From: Treponema sp.
GTDB taxonomy: Bacteria > Spirochaetota > Spirochaetia > Treponematales > Treponemataceae
Reading direction: 5' to 3'
DNA length: 64,000 nucleotides
Assembly: GCA_024695475.1 (NCBI GenBank)
Contig: JAILIC010000026.1
Coordinates: 23,953 to 87,952, forward strand
The notes under the pieces are model-generated. The model did not search any database. It had not been told where the DNA came from and saw only the letters and a program-made list of their open reading frames with translations. Shown piece by piece: positions 1-9,664 of this stretch (positions are counted from its first letter, which is position 1; each line of letters begins with the position of its first letter). The translations under genes were made by a program, and so were the position numbers.

Positions 1-3
1 TTC

Positions 4-390
4 TTAATGTTCACGATAGGCAAAGGTACACAGACCAAAAAGTAAAAATGATACTAACAGGACAGGAATACACAGTATCCGGTGTCCTGCAAAAACACAG
101 GCAACACAAGCTGTTAGTGTTGCAATAAGTATAAGTATTTGGAAGATACGGCGTAATAAAACTGCTTTTGGTGTTTTTTTACAGATACGATACAAGCGAT
201 ATCCACAAAAAAGTGTTATAAGAATAAAAACAACGGTGGTATATACTGAGGGAGCTTTTGTCGCAAAGTACCAGAGTGGTAAGACGATGATACTGCCAAT
301 TACGAGGCAGAGTGCAAGAAGCATGAGTATTTTAAAAATAAAATAGAGTAAGTTTTTATAGCCATTGATAATTTGTTGTAGTTTTGTCAT
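4..390 (-). CDS. small multi-TM membrane protein, hypothetical
   Basis: ORF 4..432; the internal Met at 390 (MTKLQQIINGYK...) is more plausible because the upstream Met lies inside a terminator hairpin; several hydrophobic segments. Confidence 0.5.
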   Translation of the reverse strand: MTKLQQIINGYKNLLYFIFKILMLLALCLVIGSIIVLPLWYFATKAPSVYTTVVFILITLFCGYRLYRICKKTPKAVLLRRIFQILILIATLTACVACVFAGHRILCIPVLLVSFLLFGLCTFAYREH

Positions 391-414
391 AGATATATGT
401 AAAACAGTACAAAT

Positions 415-450
415 AAAAAAAGACTTTTGCAAGATGCAAAAGTCTTTTTT
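415..450. terminator. bidirectional intrinsic terminator
   Basis: AAAAAAGACTTTTGCA-AGA-TGCAAAAGTCTTTTTT, perfect stem with A/T tracts on both sides. Confidence 0.85.
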
Positions 451-476
451 CTAAGCAATAGCCATATAGCTATAAT

Positions 477-647
477 TTATGCTTCAACGATAGCTTCTGC
501 TGGGCATTCTGATGCACATGTACCGCAGCTGATGCATTTGTCAGCATCAATCTGGCGTGCATTACCTGCATCACTGATTGCTCCAACTGGGCAGTCTGGT
601 TCGCATGTTCCGCAATTTACACATTTGTCTGTTACTTTGTAAGCCAT
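477..647 (-). CDS. 2[4Fe-4S] ferredoxin, 56 aa
   Basis: Reverse-strand translation MAYKVTDKCVNCGTCEPDCPVGAISDAGNARQIDADKCISCGTCASECPAEAIVEA; two CxxCxxCxxxCP motifs; absent from the ORF track because it is short. Confidence 0.95.
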   Translation of the reverse strand: MAYKVTDKCVNCGTCEPDCPVGAISDAGNARQIDADKCISCGTCASECPAEAIVEA

Positions 648-733
648 ATCGTTCTCCTTTAAAGAATAATCTACCTTTAATAAACTATATAGTAATATTT
701 TGTTGACAGCAAGGTAAAAATTGTTACGGTATG

Positions 734-1675
734 CTAATATCGTTTCCAGTAAAATACATTATCGATAATCTCAAAGTATATCCGACCGCATTTATACAGA
801 TATACGAGATAGGAGCGGAGTGTTGTTCCTATCAATACATATTGCGTCAGCTTTAAATTGATGTTGTATTGATTGGCAATAAGCGTGAGGACTTGTTCCG
901 TAGTATGAGGAGTATCAAGAAGATCGATAATGCTTTGTTCTATAGTATGAATGGCAAACAGATTTAGCTCCACAAGACTTTCGACTGCAGTAGTTACTAT
1001 GCCATGACTGGGAAGGTAATAGTCTGCTTTGATTGTAGCAATCCGTTTAAGAGATTGTTTTTCTTTACCTATGTCCAGCATAAATGGTATCCAGTATTTG
1101 CTCATGTGCTCTTTGCCAAATAGGGCGTCACCGGCAAAAAAGACCTTTTTATGATCTGGGGCAGAGACTAACATCGCAATCATGTCAAAGTGGTGTCCAG
1201 GCATAGGAATACATTGTATCGTGGTACCTTGTGGCAATGTAATGGTCTCTGTGGCTGTAAGCAGTCGATCCGGATGTGTTGGTGGTGCTGAAAAATATGG
1301 ATTTTTTATTTGCGGAAAAGGGGTGCCACCGCAAATAAGAAACTGTTCAAATTCTGGAAAGGCGAGCGTTGCCTCTTCTTCTGCGGTAATCCAGATTTTG
1401 CAACCTGTTGTCTGTTTTAGATATGCGTTGCCACTGACATGGTCGCTGTGCCCATGAGTACAGAGTATGGCTTCCAATGTATATGTTCCAAAATACTCTT
1501 TGAGTGCCTGAGTGATTAACGTACCATTTTCTGGTCTAAGACCGCTGTCTACTAACCAGATATGAGTTGTCTGTACATCTTTTTCTGTAATGATTCCTAT
1601 GTTTGAACTGTCAGGAATATAAAATATGGTATCAGTAAGTTGTTTGATATGTAGTTTTTTTACTGGCTGTGGCAT
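734..1675 (-). CDS. MBL-fold metallo-hydrolase
   Basis: CTHGHSDHVSGN (HxHxDH) motif, PGHHFD, FFAGDALF, PSHG motifs. Confidence 0.9.
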   Translation of the reverse strand: MPQPVKKLHIKQLTDTIFYIPDSSNIGIITEKDVQTTHIWLVDSGLRPENGTLITQALKEYFGTYTLEAILCTHGHSDHVSGNAYLKQTTGCKIWITAEEEATLAFPEFEQFLICGGTPFPQIKNPYFSAPPTHPDRLLTATETITLPQGTTIQCIPMPGHHFDMIAMLVSAPDHKKVFFAGDALFGKEHMSKYWIPFMLDIGKEKQSLKRIATIKADYYLPSHGIVTTAVESLVELNLFAIHTIEQSIIDLLDTPHTTEQVLTLIANQYNINLKLTQYVLIGTTLRSYLVYLYKCGRIYFEIIDNVFYWKRY

Positions 1676-1746
1676 AGCAAGATATAGTGTAACACAGTTT
1701 TGCTTTTATGGACATGGGCGAGCAGTCTGTGATACAGTAGCAACAA

Positions 1747-3090
1747 ATGTATAATCAAAAATCAAAACACTGTATCCTCGCTGGAATCGGAATGGGCAAT
1801 CCTGATATGCTTACTATTAAAACTTTACATACGTTGGAAAAAGCCCCTGTTATTGCCGGTGAACAACGTTTGCTGTCACATCTCCCGTCTTCTATTAGTG
1901 CTAAAAAAGTGTCCTGTGATGATTATACGCAGTTGCCAGCTCTTTTTGATCAGTGGTATGAGCATGAGCAAGCTCATGTGATTGCCCAAGGGCAAGAAAA
2001 ACAGCAAGAAAATGTTTGTGGAACAGCTGTTCCTTGTGCGGTATTTAGTGGTGATACTGGTTTTTATAGTGATGCATCAAATATTGTTCCCTTGCTTGAA
2101 CAAAATGGATATCAGGTAACGGTTATCCCTGGTATTACCACACCGCAGTATCTGGCTTCAAAGTTGCGCCGTTCATGGAATGACTGGCGTATTGTCTGTG
2201 ATACTCCCAGCATGCAAACACTTGGTGCCGAAATCGGACGGAGCCGTGAGACATTGTTTTTTACTGGAGCAGAGTTAACCCCACAGTCGATTATTCAGTT
2301 TTTGGTAGAGCACGGTGCTGGTAACGCGATGGTAACCGTTGCTGAAAATTTGTCTTATGAAAATGAAAAAATTACTACCGCTCGGGCGATAGATTTTTCG
2401 ATGCGCTTAAAGGCTCACACTATTGATTTTTCAATATTGTCAGTATTACTTGTCGAGCGCAATTTACCAGACGGGCAGTTTGGTACTAGCAAGCTGCAGC
2501 AGACGTGTGGATTTCCTGATGATTTTTTTGTGCGCGCTGCAGCTGGCGAAAGAAATATTCCCTTGACCCGTCAGGAAGAACGCGCTGTTATTATGGCAAA
2601 ACTTGCGTTGTGTGATGGTGAAGTCTTTTATGATGTAGGATCAGGAACTGGTTCTATAAGTGTCGAAGCAGCTCTTTCGTGTCACTGCTCGGTATTTGCA
2701 ATAGAACAAAATGCCGCTGCTTGTGCATTAATACAAAAAAATAGGGCAAAAGCTGCTGCGTCAAATATCGAGATTATTCAAAATTCGGCTCCTCAAGCCT
2801 TTGCAACGTTGCCCGCTCCTGATGCCGTATTTATTGGCGGCTCACATAATGACTCTGGTGCTAATCTTTCTGCCATAGTCAGTGCAGTCCGTAAAAAAAA
2901 TCCACGTAGCCGCATTATTATTTCAGCACTCACATTGGAGACGCTTACGCTTGCATCAAATCTTGCAGGAAAAGGTGTGGAAGCGGAGATACTGGAACTT
3001 TCTGTCAATCGAACTCGAAAGGCTGGTAGGGTACATGTCTTTAGTCCTTTAAGTCCTCTTTTTTTGGTATATCTGCCACCACTTATATAG
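1747..3090 (+). CDS. cbiET: bifunctional precorrin-6Y C5,15-methyltransferase (CbiE + CbiT domains)
   Basis: N-terminal tetrapyrrole methylase (GIGMGNPDMLTIKTLHTLEKAPVIAGEQRLL), C-terminal SAM domain (FYDVGSGTGSISVEAAL). Confidence 0.85.
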   Translation: MYNQKSKHCILAGIGMGNPDMLTIKTLHTLEKAPVIAGEQRLLSHLPSSISAKKVSCDDYTQLPALFDQWYEHEQAHVIAQGQEKQQENVCGTAVPCAVFSGDTGFYSDASNIVPLLEQNGYQVTVIPGITTPQYLASKLRRSWNDWRIVCDTPSMQTLGAEIGRSRETLFFTGAELTPQSIIQFLVEHGAGNAMVTVAENLSYENEKITTARAIDFSMRLKAHTIDFSILSVLLVERNLPDGQFGTSKLQQTCGFPDDFFVRAAAGERNIPLTRQEERAVIMAKLALCDGEVFYDVGSGTGSISVEAALSCHCSVFAIEQNAAACALIQKNRAKAAASNIEIIQNSAPQAFATLPAPDAVFIGGSHNDSGANLSAIVSAVRKKNPRSRIIISALTLETLTLASNLAGKGVEAEILELSVNRTRKAGRVHVFSPLSPLFLVYLPPLI

Positions 3091-5530
3091 GTGCTGATTC
3101 AAAAACAAGTTTTTTGTGTGCACCTTTACGTGCACCTTCCATAACCCAGATACGGATCGTGTTACCGTCCTTTTCAAAAATACCAGGTTTGGATGTAAGT
3201 TTTTTAACGCTAGGGCTTTGCTTTTCTTTTTTAGGCGTTCCTGCAAATGTGATAAATACTATGTCGCTTGTAAATGACTCTGTTTGCTTTTCTATAAGAT
3301 CAGTAAGGATGTTTGGTAACTCGATACGAATGATTGTACCACTTGTATCGTTATCAATGGAAAGCTCCCATAAGGGGGTAAGCGGAAATACCGTCACTTG
3401 CGAAAGGGTTGCCTTTGATTTTGTATTTGCAGAGTATCCTTTATAGGTAGTCCGTATGCCAGCTGCCTTCATGTATGCAGTATAGTCTGCTTGAAGCGCA
3501 GCATTGAGCTTGCTTGGCTCTTGAGTACGTACAATGGTTTCAAGTAATTCCTGATAAAAATCAAGACGCTTTTGTACTAACTCCACAATGTAGGGATATG
3601 ACATTGCTTGGAATGCGAGTAAGTATTTATACTTTTCTGCATTCTTTTGGATTATGGTTCCTCCAAAATGAGTCAGTGTCTTTATTTTAGGAAAGTCTAC
3701 AATCTTGTTTATCAAAGTGATGGTTGTCAATACGTCAACGGTCTTAAATCCCCAGTGGAATAGGAATGCGCCGTGGTAGTATTTTTTATAGACTTCCATT
3801 TCGTTATGCAGGCTTTCTATGTATTTGATATTTGCCTGTATCTTTTGATGAATTTCAGATGTGTCATCAATGGTATATGTCCGTTCTGGAGACAATACTA
3901 ATGAGTCATCACTATAGTACTGTATCAGCGGTTGCGTATAAATAGAGGTGATTTTAAAAAACTGTGGCGTCAGTGCAGTGTTATACTTGGTTAAAAACAA
4001 GGTGTATATATCGTTTTCTTTGGTACTGGTAATTTCGACATACTGATCAGTTGCTTCTGCAACAAGGCTGTATATTTCCTTGTTTTTGTTACCAAACAGG
4101 GTGTGCAATATATGAGATAACTCTTTGTTTGTAGTATCCAGTTGTTTTTCTTCAAACACAGGGGTTGCAAAAAAATTGTTTGGCGTACCATCAAGACCAG
4201 GCTTGTTGCGGGTTATGTATGTCCACACTTCCAGCAGGTAGAGAGGTATCTCGGTATGAGCGTCACTGGTGTCAAAATGGAGCGTGCAGCTGCCTTCAGT
4301 GGTAAGCGTAAAGTCAGGAATGGAACAGGTGATACCTGCAACTGGCTGTCCGTTTTTTAAGACATGACCAGTATAGGAATACTCATGTGGCTTGCCATGT
4401 AATAGCTTTGGCTGTGCGTCTTTGCCTGGAATAAAGTCTTGTTCCTGGATAGAAAGGCGTGCAGGAGTAAAAGACCATGTTTGTCCGCGTAGTGATTTAT
4501 GGTAATAGCCGATAGTACCTTCAGAATCTGTACCTGCTACCCGTAACTCTCTGGCATAGTTGCCTTGTCCGTTTTGAAATATACAGATAAAGCGGCTTAA
4601 GCGGGCTTTGCCTTCTAACGGTATAGAAGGCTGCCTGTGCCAGTCTTCATTAGGAAGTCCCCATTCTGTGTAATTTGAGAGATAGTCTTTGCCGGACAGA
4701 TTTTGCTTATATGCTTTGTAGGTGTATTTAAACCACATAGGATCGGCACCCATGGTGTCAAAGTCTATAAGCCGGGTGTACATCTCGCCAGCATCATTGA
4801 TGAGAAAAATGGTATCTGCACTGACACTCATATTGCGGGCAATAAAGCTGCCACGCTCTGGTCCTAAAATACTGCGGCTTAAATCGGTTGGCAGACCAGA
4901 ATCGGTAAAACGTATTTCCTGACCGTTTTCGCAAAGAAAATATAACGTCTCCAGCCCCATGGTACCATAGTGGTGTTGATTGCCAAAAATGTCTTCATGG
5001 TAGAGTACACTTTGTCGTCTGACTCCCATTGCCCATGCACGTTTATTTGCGACACTGGGCAATTGATAAAAGGTGTCTTTTGCGGGCCAGCCAAATCCGT
5101 TTGTCCAGACAAAGGGTTTTTCGGGGGTAGTATCTTTGATGTAACAACGATACATTGCACCGTTTGTATCAAATGCCATCAGGGTATCGTCGTCACAGGC
5201 AATTTCACAGATTGCTTGCGGTGGGTCAAACCACTTATCTTTTGCAAAATGTTTTGATCCCTTATAAAACGGAAGTCCTGTTGATAAAAAAAGTTCCCAC
5301 TGGGTACTGTCGTCAGTTTTTACCCAAATTCTTCCATTATGTAAGCAAAAACTATACCCAGTACAAAATGCCTGTGTAAGAGTTGATATATGAACTTCTT
5401 CTGGTAATTGACCGCTTATATTTGTAGTTTCTGTAGTATCGTACAAGGTGATGGCATAAACAGGTGCCATGCACAACGCAATAGAACAAAGAATACGATA
5501 CGCTCGTTTGATTTTGAACATGCCGTTCAT
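3083..5530 (-). CDS. large exported protein of unknown function
   Basis: 815 aa ORF with signal-peptide-like N-terminus (MNGMFKIKRAYRILCSIALCMAPVYA). Confidence 0.6.
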   Translation of the reverse strand: MNGMFKIKRAYRILCSIALCMAPVYAITLYDTTETTNISGQLPEEVHISTLTQAFCTGYSFCLHNGRIWVKTDDSTQWELFLSTGLPFYKGSKHFAKDKWFDPPQAICEIACDDDTLMAFDTNGAMYRCYIKDTTPEKPFVWTNGFGWPAKDTFYQLPSVANKRAWAMGVRRQSVLYHEDIFGNQHHYGTMGLETLYFLCENGQEIRFTDSGLPTDLSRSILGPERGSFIARNMSVSADTIFLINDAGEMYTRLIDFDTMGADPMWFKYTYKAYKQNLSGKDYLSNYTEWGLPNEDWHRQPSIPLEGKARLSRFICIFQNGQGNYARELRVAGTDSEGTIGYYHKSLRGQTWSFTPARLSIQEQDFIPGKDAQPKLLHGKPHEYSYTGHVLKNGQPVAGITCSIPDFTLTTEGSCTLHFDTSDAHTEIPLYLLEVWTYITRNKPGLDGTPNNFFATPVFEEKQLDTTNKELSHILHTLFGNKNKEIYSLVAEATDQYVEITSTKENDIYTLFLTKYNTALTPQFFKITSIYTQPLIQYYSDDSLVLSPERTYTIDDTSEIHQKIQANIKYIESLHNEMEVYKKYYHGAFLFHWGFKTVDVLTTITLINKIVDFPKIKTLTHFGGTIIQKNAEKYKYLLAFQAMSYPYIVELVQKRLDFYQELLETIVRTQEPSKLNAALQADYTAYMKAAGIRTTYKGYSANTKSKATLSQVTVFPLTPLWELSIDNDTSGTIIRIELPNILTDLIEKQTESFTSDIVFITFAGTPKKEKQSPSVKKLTSKPGIFEKDGNTIRIWVMEGARKGAHKKLVFESAPI

Positions 5531-5540
5531 TGTATCTGAA

Positions 5541-6356
5541 TCATCTATGCTTCACAATAGCCGAAATGAGGCATAGTAAAAACAGGAGTGCATTAATTAA
5601 AACGATGGTGGCTCCCGATGCGGAACCAATATAGTAGGAAAGTATAAGCCCGATTATACCAGAAATAAACGAAATGATGATAGAAAATAAGAGGTATTGA
5701 CGTGAGTTTTTACTGATAAGACGGCTTGCCGCAGCTGGAAGTACCAGCAGGGAGTTAATTACCAATAATCCTGTCCACCTGATGGAAACAGTAACGATAG
5801 CTGCTGTTACGAGTGCAAAGAGTTGTTCTATCCAAAAGGTAGGAACTCCGCGACTTTTTGCAAAAGTTGCATGCAGGTTAACAAGTAGCATCTTATTATA
5901 AAAGATGACCCAGAGTAAGATCAGCAAAATCGTACATGCTATAAGCATTCCTATCTCTGAAGGTGTAATGCTTAAGATGTCGCCTACCAGATAGCGTTGA
6001 TATTTACTAAAGTTGCCACCGGCACTCAGGAGGACAATACCTAAGGCAATTGCTGTTGATGAAAAAACACCGATGATTGTGTCGGTACTGGTTTTGCCCT
6101 TAAGTTTTACGGTGATGATTGAAAAGCCAAGTAACATGCTAAAACCTACCATGGCAATGGTGGGATCGTGAATACCTAATATGACACCCAAGGCAACGCC
6201 TGTAAGTACGGAGTGGCCAATGGCATCACTAAAAAATGCCATACGATTGGCAACAACGACACTGCCCAATATACCAAATAATGGACCGGCAAAAATGATT
6301 GCCAAAAGTGCGTTTTTCATAAAAGTAGGTTCAAGCCAGGTAAAAAGGTATTGCAT
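5541..6356 (-). CDS. metal ABC transporter permease (ZnuB/TroC-like, ABC-3 family)
   Basis: hydrophobic ORF with ABC-3 signatures (AIGHSVLTGVALG, NSLLVLPAAASRLI); operon with ATPase and SBP. Confidence 0.88.
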   Translation of the reverse strand: MQYLFTWLEPTFMKNALLAIIFAGPLFGILGSVVVANRMAFFSDAIGHSVLTGVALGVILGIHDPTIAMVGFSMLLGFSIITVKLKGKTSTDTIIGVFSSTAIALGIVLLSAGGNFSKYQRYLVGDILSITPSEIGMLIACTILLILLWVIFYNKMLLVNLHATFAKSRGVPTFWIEQLFALVTAAIVTVSIRWTGLLVINSLLVLPAAASRLISKNSRQYLLFSIIISFISGIIGLILSYYIGSASGATIVLINALLFLLCLISAIVKHR

Positions 6357-7117
6357 TAAAAATGCTCCGTTTTGTTAAAGACGATATGCCCAAAGGTTTC
6401 GATAAAAGGTGCTGAGTTATACACTTCTTCAACGGTACCATTTGCGGCAACACCATGATTGATAAGTACAACTCGGTCAGCATGGCGTGCTATGATATCT
6501 AAGTCATGGCTTATGAGTAAGATGGTAATGTCATATTCATGACGTAGTTTTGAGACGAGCTCGTAAAAAAGTTTGAGACCGCTCCTGTCTACACCAGAAA
6601 CAGGCTCGTCCAACAACAAAATGTCAGGAACAGGATGAATAGCCAGGGCAAGCATGACTCGTTGCAATTCTCCCCCAGATAAATCACCGATGCGGCGGTT
6701 GATGAGCTTTTCTGTGTGAGTCTGCGATAAAACGTTTTGTACTAGCTCCCTGTCCTTTTTGCGGGGCGGTAGCCATACGGGGTATTTACTTAAGCAGGCT
6801 CGTATCACATCTTCAACGGTAACAGGACTCCCCGGTTCTACAAACAGTTTTTGAGGAACATATCCAAAGCGAGGATGTGTCGTTGGTTTTTTGCCGTTTT
6901 CGCCTTCAAAAATGATTGTGCCTGTATGAGGAATTTCATTAAGAAGTGCCTTTAAAAAGGTTGTTTTGCCAGCTCCGTTGCGTCCGACAATTGCGGTAAG
7001 CTCGCCACAGTGTAGATGCAGGTTGACGTCTTCCAGTATAGGAAGATTGCCTGCACGGACACCGAGATGCTCGATGCGTGTGAGACAGACGTTTTCTTTA
7101 CATATCTGACAGGCCAC
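6356..7117 (-). CDS. metal ABC transporter ATP-binding protein (ZnuC-like)
   Basis: Walker A GRNGAGKTT, LSGGELQRVMLA, Walker B ILLLDEPVSGVD. Confidence 0.92.
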   Translation of the reverse strand: MACQICKENVCLTRIEHLGVRAGNLPILEDVNLHLHCGELTAIVGRNGAGKTTFLKALLNEIPHTGTIIFEGENGKKPTTHPRFGYVPQKLFVEPGSPVTVEDVIRACLSKYPVWLPPRKKDRELVQNVLSQTHTEKLINRRIGDLSGGELQRVMLALAIHPVPDILLLDEPVSGVDRSGLKLFYELVSKLRHEYDITILLISHDLDIIARHADRVVLINHGVAANGTVEEVYNSAPFIETFGHIVFNKTEHF

Positions 7118-8016
7118 TAGTGTGTTCCTCCAGTGGTGAGTGCTTCCTGTAATACTTTGGTATTTGATTCCATGGCTGCAATGTAGGCGTCTTTATGTAT
7201 ATCTCCTGTAACACCAGGATCAAGTTCATAGACGGAAAGTCCTGTCTCGGCAGCAATGACACGTGCTGATTCTGACGAGTACTGTTCTTCTGCAAACAGG
7301 GCAATCTGAGCATGTGCTTTGAGTTGTGTTTTTATAATGCCGATAATCTCGGCCATTTCTTTTGCGCTGGGAATGGTACCTGGTTCACGTTCAATGACGG
7401 CAACGGTTTTGAGGTTAAACTCCTGAGCAAAATACGGAAATGCTTCATGGAATGTAATGATGTTGCCTTGTGCCAGTGGGTCAAGTGCCGTGTGCATGGT
7501 CTGTGACAGCTGTGTTAGTTTTTGTATGTATGCTTGTCCGTTTTTACGGTAGTCAGCAGCATAGTCTGGATCGAGTCGGGCAAGTCCCTCGGTAATGCGT
7601 TCTACTTCGTAGATGGCACCTGCAACGGAAACCCATACGTGTGCGTTGTCGTCGATGAGCGGGTAGCCGTCAGCTGCGACTATCATGGCGTCTTTTTTTT
7701 GTGCAAGTGCCTTTTCCAGAAAGTCTTCCATTCCGGCTCCGTTGGCAACAAGTATGTCACAGTTGCTTATTGTCTGCATGTCTTTTGTTGTTAACTGATA
7801 GTCATGCAGGCAGCCGGTGTCCTTTGGTGCCAGCATGGATAGCTGGATGCCTGGTATGTTCTCCGTGCAGTTGAGTAACATGATATATAAAGGATAAAAA
7901 GTTGCTGTGATGGTAAGTCGAGGGGTGTCTTTTGTTTGTGGGGCTGTCTGTTGCTTTGAGCAGCCGGCAGCGAAAAGTATACAGAATAGGCTGCATACGG
8001 TAAAAAATCTTTTCAT
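7117..8016 (-). CDS. metal ABC transporter substrate-binding lipoprotein (ZnuA/TroA-like)
   Basis: lipobox FAAGCSK; HDYQLTTKDM, DDNAHVWVS, TFHEAFPYFAQEF motifs. Confidence 0.9.
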   Translation of the reverse strand: MKRFFTVCSLFCILFAAGCSKQQTAPQTKDTPRLTITATFYPLYIMLLNCTENIPGIQLSMLAPKDTGCLHDYQLTTKDMQTISNCDILVANGAGMEDFLEKALAQKKDAMIVAADGYPLIDDNAHVWVSVAGAIYEVERITEGLARLDPDYAADYRKNGQAYIQKLTQLSQTMHTALDPLAQGNIITFHEAFPYFAQEFNLKTVAVIEREPGTIPSAKEMAEIIGIIKTQLKAHAQIALFAEEQYSSESARVIAAETGLSVYELDPGVTGDIHKDAYIAAMESNTKVLQEALTTGGTH

Positions 8017-8067
8017 GCTACCATAATAATGGAAATGAAACCAAAGGGGAATAGTTTTGACTCTGCA

Positions 8068-8403
8068 TTAGAGTAAATCTTTTAGAGCCTCTTTTATATC
8101 ATTTTTTAATTCCTTCTTGATACGGGAATAAAGAATATCAGAGACTTTATTTGCGATGTCGTCGGAATATTTTATGATTGCTTGATGGGGATTTTGAGAT
8201 TCATCGAATAACTGTATGGGAGAAATATGCAGTGCCTGCGCAATTCGTTCAATTACTTCAGGTTTAGGAAAAAAGGCTCCCTGTTCAACTCCATTGATAT
8301 AGTTTAATCCCATATCAATTTCAAGAGTTAGCTCGTTTTGTGTCATTTTATTTTGTTTTCGATAATATTTGAGATTTGCAATAAAGGTTTCCTGTAATGA
8401 CAT
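8068..8403 (-). CDS. XRE-family transcriptional regulator
   Basis: LKYYRKQNKMTQNELTLEIDMGLNYINGVEQGAFFPKPEVIERIAQALHI helix-turn-helix. Confidence 0.88.
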   Translation of the reverse strand: MSLQETFIANLKYYRKQNKMTQNELTLEIDMGLNYINGVEQGAFFPKPEVIERIAQALHISPIQLFDESQNPHQAIIKYSDDIANKVSDILYSRIKKELKNDIKEALKDLL

Positions 8404-8499
8404 ATTACTAACTATGAAGTATCTCTGTTATTATGAAACAGAGTTATTAACTGTACAATGTATAAAAATTATTGACATACTGTTAAATACACTGTAAAA

Positions 8500-8522
8500 A
8501 TAACAGTATAACAAACTGTTAT
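8500..8522. promoter_or_regulatory. inverted-repeat operator candidate
   Basis: ATAACAGT-N7-ACTGTTAT, perfect 8-bp arms, between divergent xre and beta-barrel genes. Confidence 0.55.
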
Positions 8523-8558
8523 TATTGCTTTATGTATAATAAAACAGAGTATTACTAG

Positions 8559-9290
8559 GTGGTGTTGCGTATGAAAAAAAGTATTTTAGGGTTGCTGTGT
8601 ACAGTTGTCTGTCTGTTCTCAGTGAATGCAGAGATGATGTGGGGCATACGGGGCTCTGTAAATGGTACCGCGTCAGATTTTGATGATGAGGCAAAAGAGT
8701 CTATACGGAAGGCTCTTGTGCAAATAGGTTATAGTGATGTTTCTATAAAAAATGGAAGTTCTGTTGCAGGCGGTGGTATCAGTGCCTTTTTTTACTGGCC
8801 GATTGATTCTGTTCCTGGATTAGGTTTCCAAATTGAGCCTGGATTTATATTTAATAATGGCTACAAAATGGATATAAATACAAAAGTGAGTGGTGTACCT
8901 GTTAAGGGTGACGTTTCTGTTGTATATAATTCATTTGAATTGCCTTTTATGGTTACTTATACGTTTAGAAGGCACAAATTTGTTGAACTGATTCCACGAG
9001 GTGGACTGTATCTCTCAATACCTTACAATCAAAAAACGAAGACGAATTTATCAGTTCCTTCTACAGGTTATTCTATTTCAAGTACAAAAACATTCGAAAA
9101 GTCAGGAATAGGACATATAGGTATGATTCTTGGATTTGATGTAGCTCTTAATGTGAGCGATAAATCTGCTGTTTTGCTTGGATTGCATGATTTAAATGAT
9201 TTTACAACTTTACGAGATTCAGATGATGCGAAAATAGGTAGACGATCTGTATTTGGCATTACTGCTGGATATCGTCACACCGTAGAATAG
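8559..9290 (+). CDS. outer-membrane beta-barrel-like exported protein
   Basis: signal peptide (MKKSILGLLCTVVCLFSVNAEM) followed by alternating beta-strand pattern; probable start at the MKKS Met (8571). Confidence 0.7.
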   Translation: MVLRMKKSILGLLCTVVCLFSVNAEMMWGIRGSVNGTASDFDDEAKESIRKALVQIGYSDVSIKNGSSVAGGGISAFFYWPIDSVPGLGFQIEPGFIFNNGYKMDINTKVSGVPVKGDVSVVYNSFELPFMVTYTFRRHKFVELIPRGGLYLSIPYNQKTKTNLSVPSTGYSISSTKTFEKSGIGHIGMILGFDVALNVSDKSAVLLGLHDLNDFTTLRDSDDAKIGRRSVFGITAGYRHTVE

Positions 9291-9327
9291 CTCGCCACAA
9301 GTTGGTACATCCGGTGAGCTTTTTTTA
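9289..9327 (+). terminator. intrinsic terminator
   Basis: AGCTCGCC...GGTGAGCTTTTTTT. Confidence 0.75.
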
Positions 9328-9377
9328 TGCTCTTACGTCAACTTTGACTTGATACTATAAAGAAGGACTTTAAATCC

Positions 9378-9445
9378 CTAGTAAACAACCTCTTTACTAG
9401 TGAATAAACACCTTGTTTACACATGAGAATACAAGGTGTTTATTC
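9378..9445. repeat. two adjacent perfect inverted repeats
   Basis: CTAGTAAA-N7-TTTACTAG (9378-9400) then GAATAAACACCTTG-N16-CAAGGTGTTTATTC (9402-9445). Confidence 0.85.
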
Positions 9446-9664
9446 AGGAGATGACATGTTGCTGTCAGTGGCTTGTTATGTTTTGAAAAACATGATAGAG
9501 TGGGAGATGTAAACTAAAGATTATCTAAAGAAAAGTTACAAACAAGCCGATGCATAGTAAAAGAGATGGATAAAATCCATTGGCATCAATTAATTAGAAA
9601 TTGACTTAAAACTTTCTTTATGTTATTATCTTAAAATAATGAAAATGTTTTTTGCAGGTCGTAT

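Noticed and set aside
427-642. Plus-strand ORF MQDAKVFFLSNS...
   Set aside because: Antisense to the reverse-strand 2[4Fe-4S] ferredoxin, which has clear cysteine motifs and a start at 647.
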